Of a stretch of 64,000 nucleotides of DNA, positions 24,921 through 32,997 are shown in pieces (the stretch's first letter is position 1; each line of letters opens with the position of its first letter). This stretch comes from Syntrophaceae bacterium (lineage in GTDB: Bacteria; Desulfobacterota; Syntrophia; Syntrophales; UBA2185), in assembly GCA_003153775.1 (NCBI GenBank), contig PMBI01000050.1:224436-288435 (forward strand). Direction: 5' to 3'. Under the pieces are notes generated by a model. The model saw only the letters and a program-made list of their open reading frames with translations, was not told where the DNA came from and searched no databases. Both the position numbers and the translations under genes were made by a program.

Positions 24921-25684
24921 GCACCATGCTCTCTGCAGGTGAAATAGCCAGGCGTCTCTTTGACAGTGTATTCCATAGAGGGGAAAACGCCGTCATCGAA
25001 GAGGTTCGCATCGGCCTCGGCTATGTGGGGGTAAGGTTGGATGAAGGGCGCGTGGGGCTGGCGGCCGTGCTGCTCCACGACCTGCCGTCGGGCTGTTCCG
25101 TATTTCCCGATGCCGGAAGATTGGCCGGATCAAAGACAGCCTCTCTCCTCGTAAACCTCATAGAAAGACGGGAGCCCCTGGAAAAAGCCTTAGGACTTGC
25201 TGCTGCGAATGCCGTTCTTCATACAGCATTCGGTGAAGATGAAAGAGACTCCCTCTCGATCATGCAATTGACGCCTGAAGACCACGTCGCCATGGTCGGT
25301 CTCTTCACACCGATGGTTCGGAAGATCGAAGCAACGGGAGCGAAGCTCACCGTCATTGAACGAAATCCCGCCCGCCTGGCCGTCCTCGATAAAAAAGAAA
25401 GTGATAGGATATTGAAGGAATGCACTGTCGCGATTATTACGGCAACGACTATCCTTAACGACACCCTGGAAGAAGTTCTGAACGGCTTGGGGAATCCAAG
25501 GCATGTAGCCATCCTCGGCCCCTCGACACCCCTCTGCCCAGACATATTTTATGACACACCGGTCAACCACCTGGGAGGCGCCGTAGTCCGGGATACGGGG
25601 AAAGTCATGCAGATCATCTCCGAAGGCGGCGGCACCCCGGCCATGCGCCCCTATCTGCGATTCATCAACCTGCTCGTTAAATAA
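24917..25684 (+). CDS. DUF4213/DUF364 putative heavy-metal chelation protein
   Basis: A 255-residue protein of the DUF364 family. A structure from this family shows an enolase-N-like domain plus a Rossmann-like domain, with a proposed heavy-metal chelation site. Here the first 90 residues form the N-domain (VRIGLGYVGVRLDEGRVGLA). The Rossmann part has HVAMVGLFTPMVRKI, TVIERNP, an acidic loop, and VAILGPSTPLCPDIFYD. The GTG at 24917 overlaps the stop of the giant AAA/VWA gene as GTGA, which implies translational coupling; the ATG at 24926 is the alternative. The coupling suggests joint work on a metal cofactor. This is inference, since no DUF364 reaction is firmly established. Confidence 0.85.
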   Translation: MSTMLSAGEIARRLFDSVFHRGENAVIEEVRIGLGYVGVRLDEGRVGLAAVLLHDLPSGCSVFPDAGRLAGSKTASLLVNLIERREPLEKALGLAAANAVLHTAFGEDERDSLSIMQLTPEDHVAMVGLFTPMVRKIEATGAKLTVIERNPARLAVLDKKESDRILKECTVAIITATTILNDTLEEVLNGLGNPRHVAILGPSTPLCPDIFYDTPVNHLGGAVVRDTGKVMQIISEGGGTPAMRPYLRFINLLVK

Positions 25685-25784
25685 TAATCCAGTCAGAAAG
25701 ATACATCTTTCTATTTGAAATAAAGGAGCAGGAGGGTTAAATAGGAGTTGTTGGAAATGAGCGTTATCGACAAAGGATTAGATC

Positions 25785-26219
25785 ATGCCTGATTTCTCGA
25801 CCTATCTCCGGCGGTTTCAAGCGGGCGAAAAGAACCTGAACCCCTACCTCGATTATTTTGAAATAACCCTCGAAGAAGTACGTGAAGGATATGCGCGTTT
25901 CCGGATGCCTTTCCGCCCGGAATACCTGCAGGTGGGCGGATTCCTGCAGGGGGGGCTTATCGTGGCCCTGGCAGATGAAGCCATTGCCCATGCCGCCATG
26001 ACGGTCCTGGAACCTGCTTCCGGAATTACGACCGTGGAATTGAAATGTAATTTCCTGGCCCCGGTCACAAAAGGTGAACTGACTGCAGAGGCAACCATCT
26101 TCAAGAAAGGGCGTACGCTGATTATCGGTGATTCTCTGGTCAAGGATGAAAATGGCAAAGACGTGCTCCGCTGCACTGCGACATTCTTGATGTTTCCTGA
26201 CAAGAAGGGTTCCGAATGA
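25785..26219 (+). CDS. PaaI-type hotdog thioesterase
   Basis: A 144-residue acyl-CoA thioesterase of the PaaI/YdiI group that hydrolyses acyl- or aryl-CoA. The hotdog signature is LQGGLIVALADEAIAHAAMTV (central helix with the acidic catalytic residue Asp), followed by TTVELKCNFLAPVTKGELTAEA. It lies 100 bases after the DUF364 gene. The spacer contains AAAGGAGCAGGAGG and a tiny 11-codon frame (MSVIDKGLDHA) whose end overlaps this start codon, possibly a coupling leader. The stop overlaps the following GNAT start as ATGA. Confidence 0.87.
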   Translation: MPDFSTYLRRFQAGEKNLNPYLDYFEITLEEVREGYARFRMPFRPEYLQVGGFLQGGLIVALADEAIAHAAMTVLEPASGITTVELKCNFLAPVTKGELTAEATIFKKGRTLIIGDSLVKDENGKDVLRCTATFLMFPDKKGSE

Positions 26220-26722
26220 CGAGCGATCATGAGATCCGTCCTTGCGGGGAAAGGGACATTGAAATTATCTATGAGATCATTAATGACGCTGCACAGGCTT
26301 ACAGAGGCATCATTCCCGCGGATAGATGGAAGGACCCGTATATGTCGGCAGATGAACTCCGGCATGAGATCGACGAAGGAGTAAAATTCTGGTGTTATAC
26401 AGAGGACGGGGAGGTTCTCGGAGTCATGGGCATGCAGGACGTTGAGGATGTAACGTTGATGAGACATGCATATGTGCGTACCGTGAGGCGACGTCAGGGT
26501 ATCGGCGGCAGGCTGCTGTCTCTGCTCCGGCAGAAGACGTCCCGTCCGATCCTGATCGGCACGTGGGCGGCGGCAGCGTGGGCGGCGCGCTTCTATGAGG
26601 CGCATGGCTTTTATCTCGTCTCTCCGGAGGAAAAGGATCGCCTGCTGAAACGATACTGGTCAATACCGGAACGTCAGGTCGAAACATCAGTCGTTCTTGC
26701 GGAACGCGGTCGTTCGCTGTGA
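26216..26722 (+). CDS. GNAT family N-acetyltransferase
   Basis: A 168-residue acetyltransferase. Motif A for acetyl-CoA binding is VRTVRRRQGIGGRLLSLL (R/Q-x-x-G-x-G/A), and the C-terminal AARFYEAHGFYLVS is the usual motif B segment. The acceptor is unknown. Its ATG at 26216 overlaps the thioesterase stop, so it is in the same transcript, and MobB follows directly. Confidence 0.88.
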   Translation: MTSDHEIRPCGERDIEIIYEIINDAAQAYRGIIPADRWKDPYMSADELRHEIDEGVKFWCYTEDGEVLGVMGMQDVEDVTLMRHAYVRTVRRRQGIGGRLLSLLRQKTSRPILIGTWAAAAWAARFYEAHGFYLVSPEEKDRLLKRYWSIPERQVETSVVLAERGRSL

Positions 26723-26735
26723 GGGGGAAAAACAC

Positions 26736-27239
26736 TTGATACCTATCGTGTCCATAGTCGGTCGGTCTAATACCGGGAAGACGACGTTGATCGAAAAACT
26801 GATACCCGAATTGAGGAGAAGGGGATATCGGGTGGCTACGATCAAACACAACATCCACGGCTTCGCGATAGACCACGAGGGCAAAGACAGCTGGCGCCAT
26901 AAAAAGGCGGGTGCGCGCCTTACGGTCATCGCATCACCGCATAGCGTCGCCCTCATTGAGGATGTAGACAGGGATTTCGAATTGGCGGAATTGAGTGATC
27001 GCTACATACGGGATGTTGACGTCATCCTTTCCGAGGGCTTTAAACGAAACCCGCATCCAAAGATTGAAGTGGTCCGATCGGAGATGAAACACGACCCCAT
27101 CTGTTCCCCGGAAGATAATCTTATGGCCGTTGTGACTGACAAGCCCGTAGACAGAGGCGTGCCCTGCCTGGATATCGATGATATCCGGGGCATTGCCGAT
27201 CTCATAGAAGATAGATTTCTGAAAGGGAAGACAGTGTAG
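26736..27239 (+). CDS. mobB: Molybdopterin-guanine dinucleotide biosynthesis protein B
   Basis: A 167-residue P-loop GTPase that assists MobA in making the guanine dinucleotide form of molybdenum cofactor. Walker A is GRSNTGKTT, followed by the family marker TIKHNIHGF, D-x-x-GKDSWRHKKAGA, and LSEGFKRNPHPKIEVVR. The start is chosen as TTG at 26736 because GAGGGG (26721-26726) sits nine bases upstream and the protein then begins at the usual beta strand. An upstream in-frame TTG at 26697 lies within the GNAT gene. MobB at the end of this operon links it to molybdenum enzymes. It is convergent with the phosphopantetheinyl transferase gene, three bases away. Confidence 0.9.
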   Translation: MIPIVSIVGRSNTGKTTLIEKLIPELRRRGYRVATIKHNIHGFAIDHEGKDSWRHKKAGARLTVIASPHSVALIEDVDRDFELAELSDRYIRDVDVILSEGFKRNPHPKIEVVRSEMKHDPICSPEDNLMAVVTDKPVDRGVPCLDIDDIRGIADLIEDRFLKGKTV

Positions 27240-27242
27240 GGC

Positions 27243-27899
27243 TCATGCGCTTGCGGCAAAGGCATAGGCTGCAAAGAGACCGTCATGACTAAGACTGACA
27301 TCAATCGCTGCGGGCATGCCGTTTATAGAGACGAACGGCGGTCCCAGACCATAGGAACTCTCGACCCGCCTGATTTCGATATTTTCCGGAGATTCATCAT
27401 AAGATTGTGAGAGGTGGAGCTTAAGGGCTTTACGGACAAAAGCTGATTCGTAATCAGGCGAAGCTTGTGAATCAGGGCTGATGCGAACGACATGCCAGAC
27501 GAGTGCGTCCATCTCATCGGGCGCCGATGCAGTTCCGGTGCAATGGACGTAGTCGGAGGTTATGAAGACCTTGATCTCAATCCTGCCATACGGCGTATCG
27601 ACGAATCCGGTAAGGGTATCGCTTCCGGGAGAAAGTTGAACTGATTCCTCCGCGCAATTCAGGCTTACTTCATATAACCGGGGAACGGAAGTGGCGGACG
27701 GTTCATACTTCTTGACAAGCTTGTACGCCGCCTCCTTGCCGGCCCAGAGCGCCCACAAGACGGCGTCCTGGTTATCAGCACGGGATATCAACTCTTGTTC
27801 ACGGGGCGTGAAGACGCGTTTAATGAATCGCGTATCCCGACTCTTCCCCATATTGTGCGGATCGGTCAGATCCACAATATCGTTGCCGATGCGAATCAA
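27243..27899 (-). CDS. 4'-phosphopantetheinyl transferase
   Basis: Moves phosphopantetheine from CoA to a carrier-protein serine. From the TTG at 27899 the protein begins LIRIGNDIVDL, the usual first strand with the Mg-binding Asp, and continues to WALWAGKEAAYKLVKK, the W-x-x-KEA-x-x-K signature. The C-terminal half (to SLSHDGLFAAYAFA) is a second pseudo-repeat, as in Sfp-type enzymes. AAAGG precedes the TTG. An in-frame ATG at 27995 is less likely. With this start, the gene still overlaps the acyltransferase gene by about 80 bases in another frame. It ends the lipid operon and presumably activates the ACP encoded two genes upstream. Confidence 0.88.
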   Translation of the reverse strand: MIRIGNDIVDLTDPHNMGKSRDTRFIKRVFTPREQELISRADNQDAVLWALWAGKEAAYKLVKKYEPSATSVPRLYEVSLNCAEESVQLSPGSDTLTGFVDTPYGRIEIKVFITSDYVHCTGTASAPDEMDALVWHVVRISPDSQASPDYESAFVRKALKLHLSQSYDESPENIEIRRVESSYGLGPPFVSINGMPAAIDVSLSHDGLFAAYAFAASA

Positions 27900-28629
27900 A
27901 ATAACCTTTCTCCATTTGTGCCATGTGTTTGATGATCTGCTCCGCATAATGACGCTGAGCCCTGAGTCCGTTTTCTTGTATCGGTTCGGGATCAAAGACT
28001 TCCACGTTCACCGTAAAACGCTCGCGAAATCTGGGAATGAAGCCGTAAGAATGCTGGCTGTCACCCCGCAGATAGATACACATTACCTTGCAGGTTTCAA
28101 AATCCTTGATGAACCGGCCCACACCGTAGGAAAAACTCTCGGTATTCACATGTCCTGTCCGGGAGCGCCCTCCTTCCGGAAAAATCAGCAATGGCTGTTT
28201 CCATTCGAGAAGGGATGTGCATTTATCCAGCGTCTTTTTCATCTCTTCGCGATTGCCGCCCCTGTTGATGGGGACGCACTTGGCGAGGTAACAAAGGACT
28301 GCCGTGAGGATATTCCGCTGGAAGTTGTTTCTCTCCGGCAAATTCCAGGGCAGCTCACGGTAATGCAGTAAATTACGCGTGAAGGAAAATGCCGCATATG
28401 TAATGATCATGGAATCGATCATGGTGAGGTGATTCGCGCAGATGATCCACGGCCCTTCGTAATTCCTGAAATGACGTGCGCATTCCTCTCTGACCTTCAG
28501 TATATCCCTCACTCTGTAGCCCATGAGCCAGATGATTCCAAAATAAAGTGGGGCAATAAGGAAGATCGCAATCCGACCAAGCGTGTATTGAATCAGCAGG
28601 GGGCCTTGGAGCATCAACTTCTTTTTCAT
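27820..28629 (-). CDS. PlsC-type acyltransferase
   Basis: A 269-residue membrane-associated acyltransferase. A hydrophobic N-terminal segment (residues about 12-36) is followed by block I NHLTMID (His and Asp of the HX4D motif), block II GGN, and block III LIFPEGGRSRTGHV. It should transfer an acyl chain from ACP or CoA to an acceptor, by family usually lysophosphatidic acid. In this operon it may act on the operon's special product. The C-terminus runs about 80 bases into the next gene, an unusually long overlap. It starts at the ATG at 28629. Confidence 0.87.
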   Translation of the reverse strand: MKKKLMLQGPLLIQYTLGRIAIFLIAPLYFGIIWLMGYRVRDILKVREECARHFRNYEGPWIICANHLTMIDSMIITYAAFSFTRNLLHYRELPWNLPERNNFQRNILTAVLCYLAKCVPINRGGNREEMKKTLDKCTSLLEWKQPLLIFPEGGRSRTGHVNTESFSYGVGRFIKDFETCKVMCIYLRGDSQHSYGFIPRFRERFTVNVEVFDPEPIQENGLRAQRHYAEQIIKHMAQMEKGYFDSHRQRYCGSDRSAQYGEESGYAIH

Positions 28630-28637
28630 GACTGATC

Positions 28638-28886
28638 TTATCCTAATTTGCTTTTGATGATAGCCACAGCGTCTCCGACTGTCCCGATCTTATCGGCCTC
28701 GTCATCTTCGACGGTGATGCCGAATGTGTCTTCACACTTTATAATGACATCCACCAGCCTCGCGGAATTGACTTTCAGGTCATTCAGAATATGGGTATCC
28801 ATTGTCGCCTTGTCCAGCAGGCTCGGGTCCTTTGTGTAGCCCCTGAGGATATCGATCATTTTGTTAAAGATTGTCTGTTCGTCCAT
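28638..28886 (-). CDS. Acyl carrier protein
   Basis: An 82-residue carrier with the four-helix ACP pattern. The phosphopantetheine serine is in LKVNSARLVDVI, so the usual DSL is NSA here. Helix III (FGITVEDDEADKIGTVGDAVAII) is standard. The altered modification motif separates it from the housekeeping AcpP and suggests recognition by the operon's own phosphopantetheinyl transferase. It lies between the KAS II and acyltransferase genes. Confidence 0.87.
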   Translation of the reverse strand: MDEQTIFNKMIDILRGYTKDPSLLDKATMDTHILNDLKVNSARLVDVIIKCEDTFGITVEDDEADKIGTVGDAVAIIKSKLG

Positions 28887-28889
28887 TTC

Positions 28890-30182
28890 TTAATAGCTCC
28901 TTTGATTATTATTCCATCTCTTAAAGATGAGACAGCTGTTAACATCGCCGAAGCCGAAACCGGCTTTGGCGATAATATTTAATTCAGGATAGTCCATGCA
29001 CTTCTGCGGTACCTTTGCTCCGAATTCAGCGATATCGGGGTGTATATCCTCACAATTGATGGAAGGATGGAGGAAACCCTTGTATAACTGCAGTACGACG
29101 GCAACGCTCTCTATGGCGCCCGCTGCGCCGAGACAATGCCCCACCATCGATTTTGTGGAATTGATGTAGGGAAAATTGGCGGGGCCGCGCCCGAGCGCTG
29201 CCGACCAGTTCTTCACTTCATAAGGGTCGGCAAAGGTGGCCGTTAAATGGCCGTTAATTGAATCGATATCATCAGCCACAATACAAGCGTCAGATACGGC
29301 GGCTTTGATGCATCGTTTGACGCCCTCGGGATTCGGCGCGGTAATAGAGCCGCCCATACGATGCCCTCCACAATTGACGGCGCCTCCGAGAACTTCGGCA
29401 TAAATCTTCGCCCCGCGTTTGACGGCGGATTCCAGGTCTTCAAGCACGAGGATTCCGGCGCCGGAGCCGGGGACAAAACCGCATGCCGTGGCGCTCATCG
29501 GGCGTGAGGCAGCCTCCGGGCGATCATTAAATTTCTTGCAGATGACGCGCATGGCCTCGAATCCGGCCCAGATAAAAGGGGATTGGCCTTCAGAACCACC
29601 GGCTAAAATCCTTTTCGCAAGACCATTCCGAATTCTCCACATCCCTTCAACAATGGCTTCATTCCCCGTGCTGCAGGCGGATGAATTTGAAGTCACCTGA
29701 TTTCCGAGGGCCAGGAGGCCCGCAATACTTGCGCTTGTGCCGCTGTTCATGACCTGCTCGACTACCCGGCTTCCCATGCGGCGCACTTTTCCCTGGGAGA
29801 CCATGGGCACGAGGATGGTTGTAATTGTATCCATGCCGCCTATGCCGGAGCCGACAATCACGCCCGTATCCCAGTCCACAATATCATCGTGGACGTCAGG
29901 CATCTTGAAACCTGCGTCGGTCCATGCGTCTACTGCGCAAACGGCGGCGTATCCGATGTTTTCGTTCATCGACATCAGCGTATCTTCATTAAAATAACCC
30001 TTGCGGATATTTTCAAAATCCTGGGGGGCGCCTCCGACCTGGCAGGTAAAATTCAATTCCTTAAGTTCAGGAAAGAACCGGATGCCGGAGCGGCCTTTCC
30101 GCAGAGCCTCTTCAAAATCAGCCAAGCCATGGGCATTGGGGGCTGCTATCCCCATCCCCGTTATGACGACTCTTCTTTTCAA
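28890..30182 (-). CDS. Beta-ketoacyl-ACP synthase II-like enzyme
   Basis: A 430-residue thiolase-fold condensing enzyme that extends acyl chains with malonyl-ACP. The catalytic triad is visible: Cys170 (NSSACSTG), His312 (NGHLTATFADP) and His349 (MVGHCLGAAGA). The second motif departs from the usual HGTSTP, as in specialised ketosynthases. Length and the glycine-rich C-terminus (AGFGFGDVNSCLIF) fit FabF. It lies three bases from the ACP gene. Together with KAS III, FabG, FabA and FabZ it completes an elongation cycle. Confidence 0.92.
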   Translation of the reverse strand: MKRRVVITGMGIAAPNAHGLADFEEALRKGRSGIRFFPELKELNFTCQVGGAPQDFENIRKGYFNEDTLMSMNENIGYAAVCAVDAWTDAGFKMPDVHDDIVDWDTGVIVGSGIGGMDTITTILVPMVSQGKVRRMGSRVVEQVMNSGTSASIAGLLALGNQVTSNSSACSTGNEAIVEGMWRIRNGLAKRILAGGSEGQSPFIWAGFEAMRVICKKFNDRPEAASRPMSATACGFVPGSGAGILVLEDLESAVKRGAKIYAEVLGGAVNCGGHRMGGSITAPNPEGVKRCIKAAVSDACIVADDIDSINGHLTATFADPYEVKNWSAALGRGPANFPYINSTKSMVGHCLGAAGAIESVAVVLQLYKGFLHPSINCEDIHPDIAEFGAKVPQKCMDYPELNIIAKAGFGFGDVNSCLIFKRWNNNQRSY

Positions 30183-30214
30183 CTAAAGTAGACCTCCATA
30201 GAAATCAATAAGTA

Positions 30215-30691
30215 CTAAATCCGGGAAGGTACTCCCCGCCCGGCAAGTGTCCCGGAACTCACGGTCTCGCCATTTCCTCTTTCCATCGTAACCTTCGTTT
30301 TCAGGCTTCCCATACGGAAATAAACTTTGTGGCCTTTAACGATCACCCGCTCACCGGGATGCACGACCCCTGTAAACTCCACTCCTTCAATGAGGGTAAA
30401 AAGTGTGGTCAACTTCTTTGCGTCCTCCGCAGTCGCATGCGTCTGCCTCATGTGAAGATAAAGGCCGAAGGCAACAACCCCCGTCTGTGCCATGGCTTCA
30501 ATAAGAATGACGCCCGGGGTGATTGGCTGGCCGGGGAAGTGCCCCTTATAAAAATACTCATCCTCACGAAACCGGTATGCGCCGACGATGTGCTCATCAT
30601 CGAGCTCCAGGATATCGTCGATAAAACGAAACGGATGCTGCTGGGGAACACTATTTAAAATTCGTGTCATCGTTTCCTGATCAGCCGCCAT
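30215..30691 (-). CDS. 3-hydroxyacyl-ACP dehydratase, FabZ type
   Basis: A 158-residue hotdog dehydratase. YFYKGHFPGQPITPGVILIEAMAQ contains the catalytic His (51) and Glu (65). The start is placed at the second in-frame ATG (30691) because GGGGGG lies just upstream and the length then matches FabZ; the alternative is 30703. It overlaps the end of fabG. A FabA-type dehydratase in the same operon means two dehydratases serve the pathway. Confidence 0.9.
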   Translation of the reverse strand: MAADQETMTRILNSVPQQHPFRFIDDILELDDEHIVGAYRFREDEYFYKGHFPGQPITPGVILIEAMAQTGVVAFGLYLHMRQTHATAEDAKKLTTLFTLIEGVEFTGVVHPGERVIVKGHKVYFRMGSLKTKVTMERGNGETVSSGTLAGRGVPSRI

Positions 30692-31409
30692 AAAGCCCCC
30701 CATTCACATGGATGACGCTTCCTGATATGTAGGATCCCTTTACTGCGAGAAAGGCCACCACCTCGGCCACCTCCTCGGGGCGTCCTATGCGGCCGAGGGT
30801 AATATTTGCGAGAATTCTCTTCTGCACCTCTTCGGGGAGATCCTGTGTCATCTCCGTCTCGATGAGTCCCGGGGCCACGGAATTGACGAGGATATTCCTC
30901 CCTGCCAATTCCTGCGACAGGGACTTCGTAAAAGCATCGAGGGCCGCCTTTTCCATGGTGTACGGGATCTGGCCCGCATTGCCGGTATGTCCCACGACGC
31001 TGGATATATTGATGATGCGGCCGCTTTTCTGACGAAGCATGAAGAGGCGGATTATGCGCTTGGTGAGGTACCATGTGCCGCGCATCAATGCCCGCTGGGC
31101 ATCGAATTGCTCAATCTTCATGCTGACGATATCGGCATTGAAAGACAGTCCCGCATTGTTGACAAGCACGTCCACGCGGCCAGCTTCCTCTTTAACTCTG
31201 TTGACCATCACTTCCACCTGATCGATATCCGCCAGGTCGGCCTGCAGAAGAAAGCCGTCGCCTATCTCAGAGAGCAGGGCCGTTGCCTGTTCCCCGCTGT
31301 TCCGGTAGTGAACGCCCACCAGAAATCCTTCTCTGGACAGCGCCCGGCAACAGGCCGCGCCTATTCCTTTTCCACCGCCCGTTATGATGGCGACAGGTCT
31401 CTCGCTCAT
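30681..31409 (-). CDS. 3-oxoacyl-ACP reductase (SDR family), FabG type
   Basis: A 242-residue short-chain reductase that reduces 3-oxoacyl-ACP with NADPH. It has the GGGKGIG cofactor loop, NNAG (84-87), and the Ser137-Tyr150-Lys154 catalytic set (PYTMEKAA), then APGLIETEMT and the C-terminal GSVIHVNGGLYGG. Its start overlaps the stop of the FabA-type gene as ATGA, so both are translated together. Confidence 0.93.
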   Translation of the reverse strand: MSERPVAIITGGGKGIGAACCRALSREGFLVGVHYRNSGEQATALLSEIGDGFLLQADLADIDQVEVMVNRVKEEAGRVDVLVNNAGLSFNADIVSMKIEQFDAQRALMRGTWYLTKRIIRLFMLRQKSGRIINISSVVGHTGNAGQIPYTMEKAALDAFTKSLSQELAGRNILVNSVAPGLIETEMTQDLPEEVQKRILANITLGRIGRPEEVAEVVAFLAVKGSYISGSVIHVNGGLYGG

Positions 31410-32002
31410 TGGCCGCCCCTCATGATGCCGCCGATCGAGTTTACGGATCGTTTCGGATAGTCGGGATAGATAATTCCTTTGAAAACACCGGTACGGGCAT
31501 CTTTGATGTGGGCAATCAGTTCGTTGTCCACGAAAACTTTTCCGTCTCCGATTGCAATGCTTGCCCCTGAGTCCTTCAACTGGGCGAAGCGCCTCACTTC
31601 AATATCGTAGCGGACGCATTTGTTGTAGGGGCGAATCTGACCGCTGAAGGTAATCTCACTGCAACCCAAGGCCCTGCCGGCGCCGAGGGCGCCGCGCCAG
31701 ACACAGTAAAAACCGAGAAGCTGCCATACTGCATCTACACAGAGGCAGCCCGGCTGCACCGGGTCCCCGGGCATGTGGCACTGAAAATACCAGGCATCCA
31801 GTTTAATATCCTGTTCGGCTACTATCGAACCTTGTCTTCCGACAGCAGAAAATGAGAGCACCCGATCTACCATGAGAAAGGGAGGCGCGGGCAGACGAGC
31901 CTCAAAATTTGCAGGCGGGTCATCTACCAGTGTCCCGTAGGAAAAAGCGATAAGTTCCTCCAGTCCGAAGCTCTGACATTCTCTGAATTCCGCATACTTC
32001 AT
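31406..32002 (-). CDS. 3-hydroxydecanoyl-ACP dehydratase, FabA type
   Basis: A 198-residue FabA-family hotdog protein. LPAPPFLMVDRV and WYFQCHMPGDPVQPGCLCVD carry the catalytic His76 and Asp90. The 14-residue spacing is the same as His70/Asp84 of E. coli FabA, so the enzyme may both dehydrate and isomerise to the cis-3 double bond. The substitution of Gly by Gln in the helix (AVWQLLGFY) is also FabA-like. Presence of FabA chemistry suggests an unsaturated product. Confidence 0.88.
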   Translation of the reverse strand: MKYAEFRECQSFGLEELIAFSYGTLVDDPPANFEARLPAPPFLMVDRVLSFSAVGRQGSIVAEQDIKLDAWYFQCHMPGDPVQPGCLCVDAVWQLLGFYCVWRGALGAGRALGCSEITFSGQIRPYNKCVRYDIEVRRFAQLKDSGASIAIGDGKVFVDNELIAHIKDARTGVFKGIIYPDYPKRSVNSIGGIMRGGQ

Positions 32003-32004
32003 GA

Positions 32005-32997
32005 TTATTCCTCTACCTGTAAGATCATATGAACCCAGGACAATCCCGCCCCGACAATGGCAATGGCCACATGATCGCCCGGCCGAAGATCATTCCAGCG
32101 TTGGCTGAGAACTGTCGGCGCTCCGGAGCAGCCGGTGTTGCCAAAAAATTCCACATTGTGCCAATGATTGCTTTCCGTAATTTGAGAACGCTCGCAGACA
32201 GTTTGCAGCATGCCCATATTGGCCTGGTGACCTATAAAGATGAAGCGATTGCCGTTGACGGCATAGGTCTTTTGCAGCATGCGAATAGCATCTGTTGTCT
32301 TGCGGATGGCAAAGCCCTGCACGGCGCTCCCGTCCTGATGGAAGTAACCCATGCGGGGTATACTCACTTTGTCCCAGTCTGCCGGCCGTGTTTCATAGGC
32401 GCATGACGTGAAGCGTTTGCGCGACGGCACCGTGGCAGATATAATCGCCGCGGAACTGCCGTCACCGAACAGCACCGCAGATTTCCGATCGGTGTAGTCC
32501 ACGCAGCGCGTGAGATTTTCCGGATTGACCAGGAGGACAAAAGGCGGCAGCGCCTCGGGCCTCATGAGGCTCGTAAAATGCACCTGCGTACCAAAACTTG
32601 TGCAGGCGGAATTCACATCGAAGCAGGGTACGTCGATTCCCAGCTCGGCAGCTACGATAGAGGCTTCCGCAGGTGATACGTTATCCGCGGCCGAACTCCC
32701 GGAGATGACAAGACCGATATCTTCCTTCTTGAGTCCGGCGCGGTCGATGGCCATCCGCGCGGCAGCGGCGCCCGTTTGCGCGTTATTGTAGAGGCCCGCC
32801 GCGAAAGCTTCTCTCGGGTCTCTATTCTTCGTCTCCTTTATATAGTCCAAAGGGAGTACGGTGCGGCGTGTATGAATGCCGACCCTCTCCATGATCCATG
32901 TCTCAGTTGTCCCGATATCCATCTCTTCCAAAAAGCTATTGGTGATAACATTCTCCGGGTGGAAATGGCCCATACCGTGAAGATAGAGCGCGCTCAT
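32005..32997 (-). CDS. Beta-ketoacyl-ACP synthase III (FabH-like)
   Basis: A 330-residue KAS III that would prime chain building from an acyl-CoA. The catalytic residues are all visible: Cys132 (VNSACTSF), His in IGHQANMGML, and Asn in FFGNTGCSGAPTVL. A Cys between Thr and Ser in the last motif is a small deviation. Compared with housekeeping FabH there is extra sequence near DYIKETKNRDPREAF, seen in 3-oxoacyl-ACP synthases using unusual starters. It overlaps the acyl-CoA dehydrogenase stop by four bases. Confidence 0.9.
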   Translation of the reverse strand: MSALYLHGMGHFHPENVITNSFLEEMDIGTTETWIMERVGIHTRRTVLPLDYIKETKNRDPREAFAAGLYNNAQTGAAAARMAIDRAGLKKEDIGLVISGSSAADNVSPAEASIVAAELGIDVPCFDVNSACTSFGTQVHFTSLMRPEALPPFVLLVNPENLTRCVDYTDRKSAVLFGDGSSAAIISATVPSRKRFTSCAYETRPADWDKVSIPRMGYFHQDGSAVQGFAIRKTTDAIRMLQKTYAVNGNRFIFIGHQANMGMLQTVCERSQITESNHWHNVEFFGNTGCSGAPTVLSQRWNDLRPGDHVAIAIVGAGLSWVHMILQVEE

